From Chryseobacterium indologenes (GTDB lineage Bacteria; Bacteroidota; Bacteroidia; Flavobacteriales; Weeksellaceae): DNA of 64,000 bases. The stretch lies in the NCBI GenBank assembly GCA_002439165.1, contig DJTE01000021.1, positions 62,001 to 126,000 of the forward strand. The letters run 5' to 3'. The notes under the pieces are model-generated. The model did no database searches. It was not told where the DNA came from and worked only from the letters and a program-made list of their open reading frames with translations. Numbering within the stretch: the first letter of the stretch is position 1; every line of letters starts with the position of its first letter. Positions 50,846-59,063 of the stretch are shown here, one piece after another. The translations under genes and the position numbers were made by a program.

Positions 50846-51559
50846 ATGTCGCAGGAACAACAGATTGCAATTGAAGAGAGGTTCGCCAGGGTTTTTAATG
50901 ATAAATCTTTTAAGGAAAGACTTTCCAGTGCAGATTTTGAAAAATATATTAACGGCAAAAAAAGACTGAGTTTTCAGAAACATGATACCATTTTCGAAGA
51001 TGGAGAAACGCCGAGAGGTGTTTTCGTTCTTGAAAAAGGAGCCGCTAAATTATCCAAATCAGGAGCTTTCGGAAAAGACCAGATCTTACGGTTTATCAAA
51101 GAGGGGGACATCATCGGCTATCGTTCATTGCTTTGCGGGGAAAATTTCCAGGCAAAGGCTGAGGCTATGACGGATATTGAATGCATTTTCCTTCCTGCAG
51201 ACATCTTCATGTATCTTCTTGAGGTAGATCCGCAGCTGTCTTTTGTTATGCTTCAGAAAATCGCTTACGAACTGGGAGAATCTTCCAATACCATCACTTT
51301 CCTTGCCCAGAAAACCGTTCGGGAAAGACTGGCGGAAATATTGCTGTTACTGGAGCAGAAACTGGGAGTTGATCCTGAAGGGTTCATCAAAATTTCTTTA
51401 ACAAGAGAAGAGATTGCCAACATTATCGGAACGGCTACCGAAAGTGCCATCCGTCTGATCTCCGAATTTAAAGGAGACAGTCTCATCGAGGTAGACGGCA
51501 GAAATATCAAAATCCTGAATCACGACAAACTCATGAAACTGGGTCACGTAGTTTTATAA
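50846..51559 (+). CDS. Crp/Fnr-family transcription regulator without Fe-S ligands
   Basis: A 237-residue two-domain regulator. The cyclic-nucleotide-binding-like barrel (FEDGETPRGVFVLEKGAAKLSK, ILRFIKEGDIIGYRSLLCGENF) and a dimerisation helix precede a winged helix (SLTREEIANIIGTATESAIRLISEFKGDSLIEVDGRNI) as in the Crp family. Only two Cys are present, both in the barrel or nearby, and the N-terminal four-Cys Fe-S site of FNR is absent, so it is not a direct oxygen-sensing FNR of the E. coli kind. It is divergent from the cbb3 operon and may control it. Start: ATG at 50834 also possible, see promoter entry. Confidence 0.88.
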   Translation: MSQEQQIAIEERFARVFNDKSFKERLSSADFEKYINGKKRLSFQKHDTIFEDGETPRGVFVLEKGAAKLSKSGAFGKDQILRFIKEGDIIGYRSLLCGENFQAKAEAMTDIECIFLPADIFMYLLEVDPQLSFVMLQKIAYELGESSNTITFLAQKTVRERLAEILLLLEQKLGVDPEGFIKISLTREEIANIIGTATESAIRLISEFKGDSLIEVDGRNIKILNHDKLMKLGHVVL

Positions 51560-51576
51560 AAATCATACAAAAATTT

Positions 51577-51600
51577 AAGTCGGCGCAAGCCGACTTTTTA
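51577..51600 (+). terminator. Terminator after the Crp/Fnr gene
   Basis: Stem aagtcggc/gccgactt with a gcaa (GNRA) loop and T-run. Confidence 0.88.
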
Positions 51601-51621
51601 ACTTTTAAAAATAGATACATT

Positions 51622-52437
51622 ATGTCTGTTCATTCTGAAATTAAAAAAGTTACCACAGAAACCTTGCGTAAAATGAAATTCGACAAGGAAAAAATAACCA
51701 TGCTTACCGCTTACGATTTTACCACAGCAAAAATGGTAGATGCAGGAGGAGTGGATGCCATCCTGATCGGAGACTCGGCTGCCAATGTAATGGCTGGTTT
51801 TGAAACTACATTGCCTATTACCCTGGATCAGATGATTTATCACGCTCAAAGTGTGGTAAGAGGAACTGACAGGGCTTTGGTTGTAGCAGACCTGCCTTTC
51901 GGAACTTATCAGAGCAATCCTGAAAAAGCATTGGAATCTGCGGTAAGAATGATGAAAGAAGGCGGAGCACACGCTGTGAAGATTGAGGGTGGAAAAGAAA
52001 TTTCCAAATCGATCAAAAAAATCATCAATGCCGGAATTCCCGTGATGGGGCATCTGGGATTAACTCCGCAGTCTATCTATAAATTCGGAACCTATAAAGT
52101 AAGAGCAAAAGAAGAGGCAGAAGCTGAAAAACTGATCGAAGATGCACAGCTCTTAGAAAAATTAGGATGTTTTTCTATTGTTCTGGAAAAAATTCCGGCT
52201 GAGCTGGCTAAAAAAGTAACGGAAAGCATTTCTATCCCAACTATCGGAATCGGTGCCGGTGCAGACTGTGACGGGCAGGTTCTGGTATATCATGATATGG
52301 TAGGGATGAACAAAGGATTCAGTCCTAAATTCCTGAGAAGATATCTCGACCTTTACACTGAAATTACGGGAGCAGTATCCCAATATGTGAAAGATGTAAA
52401 GAGTATTGAATTTCCAAATGAGAATGAAAGTTATTAA
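51622..52437 (+). CDS. panB: 3-methyl-2-oxobutanoate hydroxymethyltransferase PanB
   Basis: A 271-residue TIM-barrel enzyme that makes ketopantoate from alpha-ketoisovalerate and methylene-THF, the first committed step to pantothenate. Signature segments are KITMLTAYDFTTAKMVDAGGVDAILIGDSAANVMAGFETTLP, MGHLGLTPQSIYKFGTYKVRAK, and IPTIGIGAGADCDGQVLVYHDMVGM. Length is normal. It heads a run with a small membrane protein and an RluA-type synthase. Cytoplasmic; panC and panD are not in the window. Confidence 0.95.
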   Translation: MSVHSEIKKVTTETLRKMKFDKEKITMLTAYDFTTAKMVDAGGVDAILIGDSAANVMAGFETTLPITLDQMIYHAQSVVRGTDRALVVADLPFGTYQSNPEKALESAVRMMKEGGAHAVKIEGGKEISKSIKKIINAGIPVMGHLGLTPQSIYKFGTYKVRAKEEAEAEKLIEDAQLLEKLGCFSIVLEKIPAELAKKVTESISIPTIGIGAGADCDGQVLVYHDMVGMNKGFSPKFLRRYLDLYTEITGAVSQYVKDVKSIEFPNENESY

Positions 52438-52440
52438 TCT

Positions 52441-52758
52441 ATGAACAGTCAACAGAAATCACTCCAGGGAATGTTGTCAATTGCAGCACTTATATGTCTT
52501 GCAGTAGGCTGGTTCAATCTGTTTTCCCCGGCAATCAACGAACTTCTTTCCAGAAAAATATTTTATGTGCTCATGGGAGCCAGTTTCTTTATTCAGGCAC
52601 CTTTGTTTTTGAACAAAAACCTGTCCTATGCCATGTATGCTGCTGCGCTCATCTGTGTTGTGGGGGCATTTTTACCGGAAGGCTCAAAACTTTCATTCAT
52701 TAAAACGCTGGGGCTTTTAGGGGGAATTATTCTTTCACTGACCAACAGACCCCGATAA
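52441..52758 (+). CDS. Small membrane protein of unknown function
   Basis: A 105-residue protein with three to four hydrophobic segments (MLSIAALICLAVGWFNLFSP, IFYVLMGASFFIQAPLFL, SYAMYAAALICVVGAFLP, TLGLLGGIILSLT). No known family. It is 3 bases after panB and 8 bases before the RluA-type gene, so it is co-transcribed with them. Confidence 0.7.
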   Translation: MNSQQKSLQGMLSIAALICLAVGWFNLFSPAINELLSRKIFYVLMGASFFIQAPLFLNKNLSYAMYAAALICVVGAFLPEGSKLSFIKTLGLLGGIILSLTNRPR

Positions 52759-52766
52759 ATAAGATC

Positions 52767-53444
52767 ATGGAGGAGCAGATTGTGTATGAAGATAACCATC
52801 TACTGGTGGTGAATAAAAAAGTCGGGCAACTGGTACAGGGTGATAAAACCGGTGATGAATCATTACTGGAGACCATCAAAAATTTTATAAAAAAAAGAGA
52901 TAACAAGCCGGGGAATGTGTTCCTCGGCCTTGTGCACCGTATAGACCGACCTACCTCGGGCTTGGTGATCTATGCCAAAACGTCCAAAGCGCTGTCCCGC
53001 CTTACCCAGATGGTAAAAAACAGGGAGATTAAAAAGACTTACTGGGCGGTAGTGGGGAAAGAAATGATCCCGCAAACCCAAAGACTGGTTCATTATTTAA
53101 AGAAAAACGAGAAAAACAATAAAGCAATTGTATTTCCCAAAGCAACGGTAGGGGCCAAGGAAGCAATTCTGACGTATCATGTGGTCAAAACACTGGATAA
53201 CTATATGCTTCTTGAAATTGATCTTGAAACCGGCAGGCACCATCAGATCCGGGCCCAGCTTTCCAAAACAGGGGTTCCCATTAAAGGAGATCTCAAATAT
53301 GGTTCTCCCCGTTCCAATCCTGATGGCGGTATTAATCTTCATGCAAGAAAACTGGAGTTTATCCATCCGGTAATTAAAGAGAAAGTTGAAATTACGGCTC
53401 CCGTTCCGCAGAATGATGCCGTCTGGAGAGCTTGTGAAGACTAG
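52767..53444 (+). CDS. RluA-family pseudouridine synthase
   Basis: A 225-residue rRNA or tRNA pseudouridine synthase. Catalytic Asp is in LVHRIDRPTSGLVIYAKTSKA; other landmarks are EIDLETGRHHQIRAQLSKTGVPIKGDLKYG and GINLHARKLEFIHP. It has no N-terminal S4 domain, so it is the short form. It ends in a clear terminator. The exact target RNA position is not known from sequence. Confidence 0.92.
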   Translation: MEEQIVYEDNHLLVVNKKVGQLVQGDKTGDESLLETIKNFIKKRDNKPGNVFLGLVHRIDRPTSGLVIYAKTSKALSRLTQMVKNREIKKTYWAVVGKEMIPQTQRLVHYLKKNEKNNKAIVFPKATVGAKEAILTYHVVKTLDNYMLLEIDLETGRHHQIRAQLSKTGVPIKGDLKYGSPRSNPDGGINLHARKLEFIHPVIKEKVEITAPVPQNDAVWRACED

Positions 53445-53449
53445 AATAA

Positions 53450-53483
53450 AAATCCTGCAGTATCTGCGGGATTTCTTTTTTTT
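53450..53483 (+). terminator. Terminator after the pseudouridine synthase gene
   Basis: Stem aaatcctgcag/ctgcgggattt (one G-U) and a long T-run. Confidence 0.85.
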
Positions 53484-53636
53484 GGTTCATCCGTAGTATT
53501 TTATTTTATTTAAATATGATTATTGTTTATAATTTTAATTTTATTTAACTTTGTTATTTTATTTTTAATAAATTTTATTTTTTGTTACAACATTAATAAA
53601 AAAATGTATATTAGTTGTAATTAAATATAATTTATT

Positions 53637-55472
53637 ATGGAACATTTTTATCAGTTTTTTTCTCAACGTAAAGAAAAAACAAATTATTTAAAGAGTACTT
53701 TATTGGGATTGGCTGCCTTACTTGGAGGTACCGCCATGAATCAAGCGCAGGTAAATAGCTATATGTTTTCCCAATCATCAGGAGCATATACTCCTATTTC
53801 AGGGACTGTTTTAGCGGAAGCCACAGGGAATACATCCTCTACAAGCCTTGATGATTCTATTTATCCGGTTAGCCTGCCTTTTGATTTTACTTTTAACGGA
53901 ACTGCCTATAATTCCCTTAATGTCTCCACAAACGGTTTTGTGACCTTTGGGTCAACAGCTCCTTCCAGCAGTACATATTCACCTATATCTGCCACTACCG
54001 GATATAGTGGGGCTATTTCTGCCTGGGGAAAAGACCTTAATAGTGTATTCGATATCGGTAGTACAACCGGAAATATCAGTTGGGATGTCAGAGGAACGGC
54101 TCCTAACCGGGAAGTAGTGATACAGTGGAAAGATTTCAGGCCTTCTTACAGTACTTCAATAACTTCTGCCTATGTTTTCTCCTTTCAGATTATTTTGCAG
54201 GAAACGTCCAATGTAATCAAAACAACATACAGCAGCGGAGCATTTTTAGTAGGGGATACTGCCGTTTTCTCAACTGTTCAGATCGGGCTGAGGGGGAGTT
54301 CAAACAGCGATTTTAATAACAGACTTAATGCCTCATCTCTGGAATTTATCAATTCTACAACAGGAAGTTCAAACAGCAGCAGTCAGTCATTTAACACTTC
54401 AAATACTGTTCCCGGAATGCCAACAGAGGGATTAACCTATACCTGGACGCCGCCAACCTGTTTCGCGCCTTCAGGAATCACGGTAACAGGAATAACCACC
54501 ACAACAGCTACCGTAAACTGGACTGTATCATCTACTCCTCCTGGCAATGGATATGACCTCTATTATTCAACTTCCAATACAGCTCCCAATTCTTCGACAC
54601 CACCTAGCCAAACAGGTATTACCGGGCTTTCTGCAGATTTATTCTTGCAGCCGGGTACCAACTATTTTGTATGGATAAGATCAGTTTGTAGCCCCACGGA
54701 CAAAAGCAACTGGTCTCCGGTCACAAGTTTTGCAACGCAATGTGATGCTCTTCCCGGATCTTATTTTGAAGGATTCGATGGCTATCAAGGTACCCAGAAT
54801 GGAGTTGCAGGTGTTTTACCTGTCTGCTGGACTAATCTGGGAACGACTACGGGAGGACATATTTCAAATAGTACTACTATTACAGGAAGTAATACCCTGT
54901 ATTTATGGACATCAGGAACTACTTATGTTGCCTATGTTGCACTTCCTGCAATGAGTACACTTCAGTCGGGAAACTACAAACTGAAATTTGATGCACTTGC
55001 TTCTGTAACTGCGGGAGGTATTCTTCAGATCGGTTATCTTGATACCTCGGGTAATTTTGTTGAATTAACAACCTTTAGTGTTGCCAGTACCAATACTGTA
55101 TATCCATTTTCTTTTGATATTCCGGCTTTACCGGCAGGGGTAACTCAACTGGCTCTGAAAAATCCGGGAACACCTGCCAGAAGCCTTTCTATCGATAACA
55201 TTTCTTATGAACCCCAAACTTTGGGAACTTCAGAAGTGGCTAAAAAAGATCCTCTGAAAGTTTATCCGAACCCATTCAGTGATGTGATCACTATTTCTGA
55301 TATAGAAAAAGTGAAATCCGTTTCTGTGACGGATATTTCAGGAAGAATGATCAGAACGGTAGACAATGTTTCTTCAGAAATCAATTTATCAGAGCTTAAG
55401 ACAGGATTATATATTCTTAATGTTCAATATAAAGACGGAACAAAATCGGCTCATAAAATCATTAAGAAATAA
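53637..55472 (+). CDS. T9SS-secreted multi-domain surface protein
   Basis: A 611-residue exported protein. The signal peptide is preceded by about 15 charged residues (MEHFYQFFSQRKEK), then LLGLAALLGGTAMNQAQ. The middle is Ser/Thr-rich with a beta-sandwich stretch (IYPVSLPFDFTFNGTAYNSLNVSTNGFVTFG) and a fibronectin type III-like module around residues 275-370 (APSGITVTGITTTTATVNW). A further galactose-binding-like beta domain follows (GFDGYQGTQNGVAG). The C-terminal 75 residues are a type A sorting domain (KVYPNPFSDVITI, VSVTDISGRMIRTV, GLYILNVQY). It should be exported by the type IX system. Single gene; very A/T-rich upstream region. Confidence 0.88.
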   Translation: MEHFYQFFSQRKEKTNYLKSTLLGLAALLGGTAMNQAQVNSYMFSQSSGAYTPISGTVLAEATGNTSSTSLDDSIYPVSLPFDFTFNGTAYNSLNVSTNGFVTFGSTAPSSSTYSPISATTGYSGAISAWGKDLNSVFDIGSTTGNISWDVRGTAPNREVVIQWKDFRPSYSTSITSAYVFSFQIILQETSNVIKTTYSSGAFLVGDTAVFSTVQIGLRGSSNSDFNNRLNASSLEFINSTTGSSNSSSQSFNTSNTVPGMPTEGLTYTWTPPTCFAPSGITVTGITTTTATVNWTVSSTPPGNGYDLYYSTSNTAPNSSTPPSQTGITGLSADLFLQPGTNYFVWIRSVCSPTDKSNWSPVTSFATQCDALPGSYFEGFDGYQGTQNGVAGVLPVCWTNLGTTTGGHISNSTTITGSNTLYLWTSGTTYVAYVALPAMSTLQSGNYKLKFDALASVTAGGILQIGYLDTSGNFVELTTFSVASTNTVYPFSFDIPALPAGVTQLALKNPGTPARSLSIDNISYEPQTLGTSEVAKKDPLKVYPNPFSDVITISDIEKVKSVSVTDISGRMIRTVDNVSSEINLSELKTGLYILNVQYKDGTKSAHKIIKK

Positions 55473-55496
55473 TAAAAAAATAATATTCAATACAGA

Positions 55497-55523
55497 AAGC
55501 GGTGGGATTCCATCGCTTTTTTT
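55497..55523 (+). terminator. Terminator after the T9SS protein gene
   Basis: Stem aagcggtgg/ccatcgctt (one G-T pair) around gatt, followed by a T-run. Confidence 0.78.
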
Positions 55524-55533
55524 GTTTGCAGAC

Positions 55534-55541
55534 TAATTTTG
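55534..55541 (+). promoter_or_regulatory. -7 promoter element of the thiamin operon
   Basis: TAATTTTG, a full match to TANNTTTG, some 35 bases before the TPP aptamer. It overlaps the end of the preceding terminator region. No TTG at -33. Confidence 0.5.
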
Positions 55542-55574
55542 CCCGTTCTGAAAAAAATAACTAACTTCGTCCCA

Positions 55575-55656
55575 TACTTTAGGGGTGTCTGTAAACAACA
55601 GACTGAGACTTTACCCTTTGAACCTGATCTGGATCATACCAGCGTAGGGAAAAGTA
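55575..55656 (+). promoter_or_regulatory. TPP riboswitch aptamer (THI element)
   Basis: The conserved thi-box runs from aggggtgtc and ctgaga to acccttt, gaacctgatctggatcatacc and agcgtagggaa, with P1 closed by acttt and aaagt. It senses thiamin pyrophosphate and precedes thiS. The downstream expression platform is described as a separate feature. Confidence 0.93.
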
Positions 55657-55694
55657 GGTGACTTTTGCTGTACATTCTATTGTACAATAACGGC

Positions 55695-55727
55695 CATTCC
55701 TAAAGTGTATTTAAATTATTAGGAATG
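55695..55727 (+). promoter_or_regulatory. Riboswitch expression platform: thiS start codon sequestered in a hairpin
   Basis: Arm cattcctaa (55695-55703) is exactly complementary to ttaggaatg (55719-55727), whose last three bases are the thiS ATG. The extended left arm cattcctaaag (55695-55705) can instead pair with ctttaggggtg (55577-55587), the 5' strand of the aptamer (9 Watson-Crick pairs and 2 G-U). The two pairings exclude each other. So with TPP bound the start codon is hidden, and without TPP the arm is pulled away. No T-run occurs, so this is translational, not transcriptional, control. Confidence 0.7.
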
Positions 55728-55931
55728 GAACTTACAATCAACCACACCCGAAAAACATTTGCCATACTTCCTGAAAATCTGGAAGCACTCATCGCTTTGG
55801 AATTACCCGGAAAGAAAAAAGGGATTGCCGTAGCGCTCAATAACCGTATTATTCCGCTGTCTGCCTGGGCAGAGACTATTCTCAGCGATAAAGATTCAAT
55901 ATTAATCATCACTGCTGCTCAGGGCGGCTAA
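55725..55931 (+). CDS. thiS: Sulfur carrier protein ThiS
   Basis: A 68-residue ubiquitin-like protein that carries sulfur as a C-terminal thiocarboxylate for thiazole synthesis. The C-terminal GG (ending TAAQGG) is the site adenylated by ThiF, and the LPGKKKGIAVALNNRIIPLSAWAETIL core matches the family. The ATG lies in the predicted riboswitch hairpin, 68 bases after the aptamer. First gene of the thi operon, 12 bases before thiC. Confidence 0.93.
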   Translation: MELTINHTRKTFAILPENLEALIALELPGKKKGIAVALNNRIIPLSAWAETILSDKDSILIITAAQGG

Positions 55932-55943
55932 TAAAATACACTT

Positions 55944-57755
55944 ATGGCTCATTCAATCACACGTTCGCCTTTTCCGAACTCTAAAAAAATCTATGTTGAA
56001 GGTACAGTGCATCCTGTAAAGGTTGCCATGCGCGAAATTCAGCTAAGTCCTACAAAACTCAGTAACGGTACTCTGGAAAGTAATCCCCCGGTAACGGTTT
56101 ACGATACTTCGGGTCCCTATACAGACGAAAGTTCAGAAATTAATATTCTGAAAGGATTGCCGAGAATCCGGGAGCAGTGGATTCTTGACAGGGAAGATGT
56201 TGAGATTCTGGACAGTATCACATCAGAATACGGTAAAGCCCGTCTTGCAGATCCAGGTCTTGATGAACTGCGCTTTTCCTATAACCATAACCCTAAAGTT
56301 GCAAGGGAGGGAAAAGAGGTGACTCAGCTTTATTATGCAAAGCAGGGCATCATCACCCCTGAAATGGAATATGTCGCAATCCGCGAAAACCAGAAGATCG
56401 GGCAGCTGGAATCCGTCTCAAAAGAAATGGCGTTTCAGCATCCGGGAAACAGTTTCGGAGCGAATACTCCCAAAAATAAAATTACCCCGGAATTTGTAAG
56501 AGATGAAATCGCAGCAGGAAGGGCAATTATTCCAAACAATATCAACCATCCGGAAAGTGAACCTATGATTATCGGACGGAATTTTCTGGTTAAGATCAAT
56601 GCCAATATCGGAAACAGTGCTGTTTCGTCAAGCATTGAAGAAGAGGTTGAAAAAGCAGTATGGGCATGCCGCTGGGGAGCAGATACCATTATGGATCTTT
56701 CCACGGGAAAAAATATTCATGAAACCAGGGAATGGATCATCAGAAACAGTCCGGTTCCTATTGGGACAGTTCCTATTTATCAGGCACTGGAAAAAGTAAA
56801 GGGAATTCCTGAGAACCTGACGTGGGAGATCTTTAAAGATACTCTGATTGAGCAGGCAGAGCAGGGCGTGTCTTATTTTACCATTCATGCAGGGGTGTTA
56901 CTGAGATACATTCATTTAACCGTTAACAGGGTGACAGGAATTGTTTCAAGAGGCGGTTCCATTATGGCTAAATGGTGTCTTTACCATCATCAGGAGAACT
57001 TCCTGTATACTCATTTTGAAGAGATCTGTGAGATCATGAAGAAATATGATGTTGCTTTTTCTCTCGGCGACGGTCTCCGCCCCGGATCGATTGCAGATGC
57101 CAATGATGCCGCGCAGTTTGCCGAACTGGAAACTTTAGGGGAACTAACGAAAATTGCGTGGAAACATAATGTACAGGTGATGATTGAAGGTCCCGGCCAT
57201 GTTCCGATGCATATGATCAGAGAGAATATGGATAAGCAGCTTAAAGAATGCCATGAAGCGCCGTTCTATACATTAGGACCGCTTACCACAGACATTGCTC
57301 CGGGTTATGACCACATCACTTCCGGAATCGGAGCAGCGATGATAGGGTGGTTCGGCTGTGCCATGCTGTGTTATGTAACACCAAAGGAACATCTGGGACT
57401 TCCCAATAAAAAAGATGTGAAAGATGGGGTAATTACCTATAAACTGGCAGCTCATGCAGCTGATCTGGCAAAAGGGCATCCCGGCGCACAGTACAGGGAT
57501 AATGCATTGAGCAAAGCAAGATTTGAGTTCCGCTGGGAAGATCAGTTCAATCTTTCATTAGATCCGGATACCGCCAGAGCATATCACGACGAAACCCTTC
57601 CGGCAGAAGGTGCAAAGATTGCCCACTTCTGTTCCATGTGCGGTCCTAAATTCTGTTCCATGAAAATTACCCAGGAGATCAGGGAATCTGCTGAAAAAGG
57701 AATGCTGGGTAAATCACAGGAGTTTATAGAAAAAGGAAAAGAAATTTATATATGA
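55944..57755 (+). CDS. thiC: Phosphomethylpyrimidine synthase ThiC
   Basis: A 603-residue radical SAM-type enzyme that rearranges AIR to HMP phosphate, the pyrimidine half of thiamin. It has the long N-terminal domain (from VYDTSGPYTDES), the barrel with AVWACRWGADTIMDLSTGKNIHETREWIIRNSPVP, EGPGHVPMHMI, DIAPGYDHITSGIGAAMIGWFG, and the C-terminal cluster motif CSMCGPKFCSM. All canonical. It overlaps the next gene by 4 bases. Confidence 0.97.
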   Translation: MAHSITRSPFPNSKKIYVEGTVHPVKVAMREIQLSPTKLSNGTLESNPPVTVYDTSGPYTDESSEINILKGLPRIREQWILDREDVEILDSITSEYGKARLADPGLDELRFSYNHNPKVAREGKEVTQLYYAKQGIITPEMEYVAIRENQKIGQLESVSKEMAFQHPGNSFGANTPKNKITPEFVRDEIAAGRAIIPNNINHPESEPMIIGRNFLVKINANIGNSAVSSSIEEEVEKAVWACRWGADTIMDLSTGKNIHETREWIIRNSPVPIGTVPIYQALEKVKGIPENLTWEIFKDTLIEQAEQGVSYFTIHAGVLLRYIHLTVNRVTGIVSRGGSIMAKWCLYHHQENFLYTHFEEICEIMKKYDVAFSLGDGLRPGSIADANDAAQFAELETLGELTKIAWKHNVQVMIEGPGHVPMHMIRENMDKQLKECHEAPFYTLGPLTTDIAPGYDHITSGIGAAMIGWFGCAMLCYVTPKEHLGLPNKKDVKDGVITYKLAAHAADLAKGHPGAQYRDNALSKARFEFRWEDQFNLSLDPDTARAYHDETLPAEGAKIAHFCSMCGPKFCSMKITQEIRESAEKGMLGKSQEFIEKGKEIYI

Positions 57756-58339
57756 TCGTAGTTATCACTCCTGAACTGATCATTCCTGATGAAGCGGAAA
57801 CGATCAATCAATTGTTCCGGAGCGGGCTGAGCCTGCTTCATATCCGGAAACCTTTGACCGGCAGAAATGAGCTGATCGGGTTTCTTGACAGGATTGATGC
57901 CTCTTTTTATCCTCAGCTGGTATTGCACAGTCATTATGAAGTAGCCGATGATTATGGAATTTCACGTTTTCACTTCAGGGAAGAGGCCGGGAAGAACGGA
58001 GACTATGAACGGTACACCGGTAAGGGTACCGTTTCAACATCCGTTCATGATATTGAAACGTACAATGAGCTGGGGAAAGAATGGGAATATGCTTTTATCA
58101 GCCCGGTTTTTCCAAGTATTTCAAAAAAAGGATATGGTGAAAATACGGAAATCATTCATGAAATATCCCATAGAAATAATCCTGATGTAAAACTGATTGC
58201 GCTGGGAGGGATCAATGAAAATAATATCCGTGAAATATCAGGCCATAAAGTAGACGGAGTGGCTTTGTTGGGTGCGGTCTGGGAAAGTAAACATCCTTTA
58301 CAGGTCTTTGAAAAATGCCAACTAAATTTTCTTTTGTAA
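57752..58339 (+). CDS. TenI-like/ThiE-like protein (probable thiazole tautomerase)
   Basis: A 195-residue TIM-barrel paralogue of ThiE. It keeps LHIRKP, TSVHD, AFISPVFPSISKKGYG, and LIALGGI but lacks the INDH and DGVHLG phosphate-binding and pyrophosphate-site stretches seen in the true ThiE that follows. This matches TenI, which aromatises the thiazole carboxylate made by ThiG, and the His in TSVHD is at the place of the tautomerase His in Bacillus TenI. Overlaps thiC by 4 bases. Assignment to TenI is an inference from the missing motifs; a degenerate ThiE is the alternative. Confidence 0.75.
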   Translation: MIVVITPELIIPDEAETINQLFRSGLSLLHIRKPLTGRNELIGFLDRIDASFYPQLVLHSHYEVADDYGISRFHFREEAGKNGDYERYTGKGTVSTSVHDIETYNELGKEWEYAFISPVFPSISKKGYGENTEIIHEISHRNNPDVKLIALGGINENNIREISGHKVDGVALLGAVWESKHPLQVFEKCQLNFLL

Positions 58340-58359
58340 TCGGTGTAAAGAAATTAACA

Positions 58360-58974
58360 ATGGAGAAATTACAGTACATATCACAGGGGAATACCCGGAA
58401 AGAACAGGAGTTTAATATACAAAATGCTCTGGATAACGGAATACAGTGGATTCAGGTCCGGTGGAAAAATGCTCCGCAAAATGAGCTGGCCCGGCTTTGT
58501 GAAGTTTCAAGAAAGCTGTGTTCAGAATATGGGGCCGTCCTTATTATCAATGATCATATTCAATTGGCGAAAGAAGCCGATGCAGATGGCGTTCATTTAG
58601 GGCTTAATGATACCTCAACTGAGGAAGCAAGGCTGATTTTGGGCGATCATAGAATAATAGGAGGGACAGCCAATACCATCCATAATGTTCTTCAGAGAAT
58701 GAATGAGTCGTGTGACTATATTGGTCTGGGGCCGCTGAGGTTTACAGCTACCAAAGAAAAACTGAGTCCTGTTCTTGGCTTTGAAGGGTACCGGGAAATT
58801 ATTAAAAATCTGGAGGAAAAAGCATTGGAGATTCCGAAGATCTTTGCCATTGGCAGTGTCACCCTTGAAGACGTTTTGCCCTTACGGCAGATCGGGATCT
58901 ATGGCGTTGCGGTATCAGGAGTGATTACCGGTCAGCCGGCACTGATTCGGGAGTTTAAAAAAGCAGTGATCTGA
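58360..58974 (+). CDS. thiE: Thiamin-phosphate synthase ThiE
   Basis: A 204-residue TIM-barrel enzyme that joins HMP-PP and the thiazole phosphate. Recognised by WIQVRWKN, VLIINDHIQLA, DGVHLGLNDT, IIGGTANT, GLGPLRFTATKEKLSP and FAIGSVT. The frame is open to 58315, but ATG 58360 gives the normal N-terminus (MEKLQYISQGN). It follows the TenI-like gene by 20 bases. Cytoplasmic. Confidence 0.92.
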   Translation: MEKLQYISQGNTRKEQEFNIQNALDNGIQWIQVRWKNAPQNELARLCEVSRKLCSEYGAVLIINDHIQLAKEADADGVHLGLNDTSTEEARLILGDHRIIGGTANTIHNVLQRMNESCDYIGLGPLRFTATKEKLSPVLGFEGYREIIKNLEEKALEIPKIFAIGSVTLEDVLPLRQIGIYGVAVSGVITGQPALIREFKKAVI

Positions 58975-59063
58975 AATAATTGTTTTGAACGAAAGATTTC
59001 GGTTAATGATCATTAACAACACTATCAGCGGAATATAACTTTAGAAAAAATAAACAGTAAAAT

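Noticed and set aside
50757..50870. Upstream extension of ccoI to an ATG at 50870
   Set aside because: It would overlap the divergent Crp/Fnr gene and its promoter; the added residues look like translated promoter DNA. GTG 50756 gives the conserved MSENCFHCG start.
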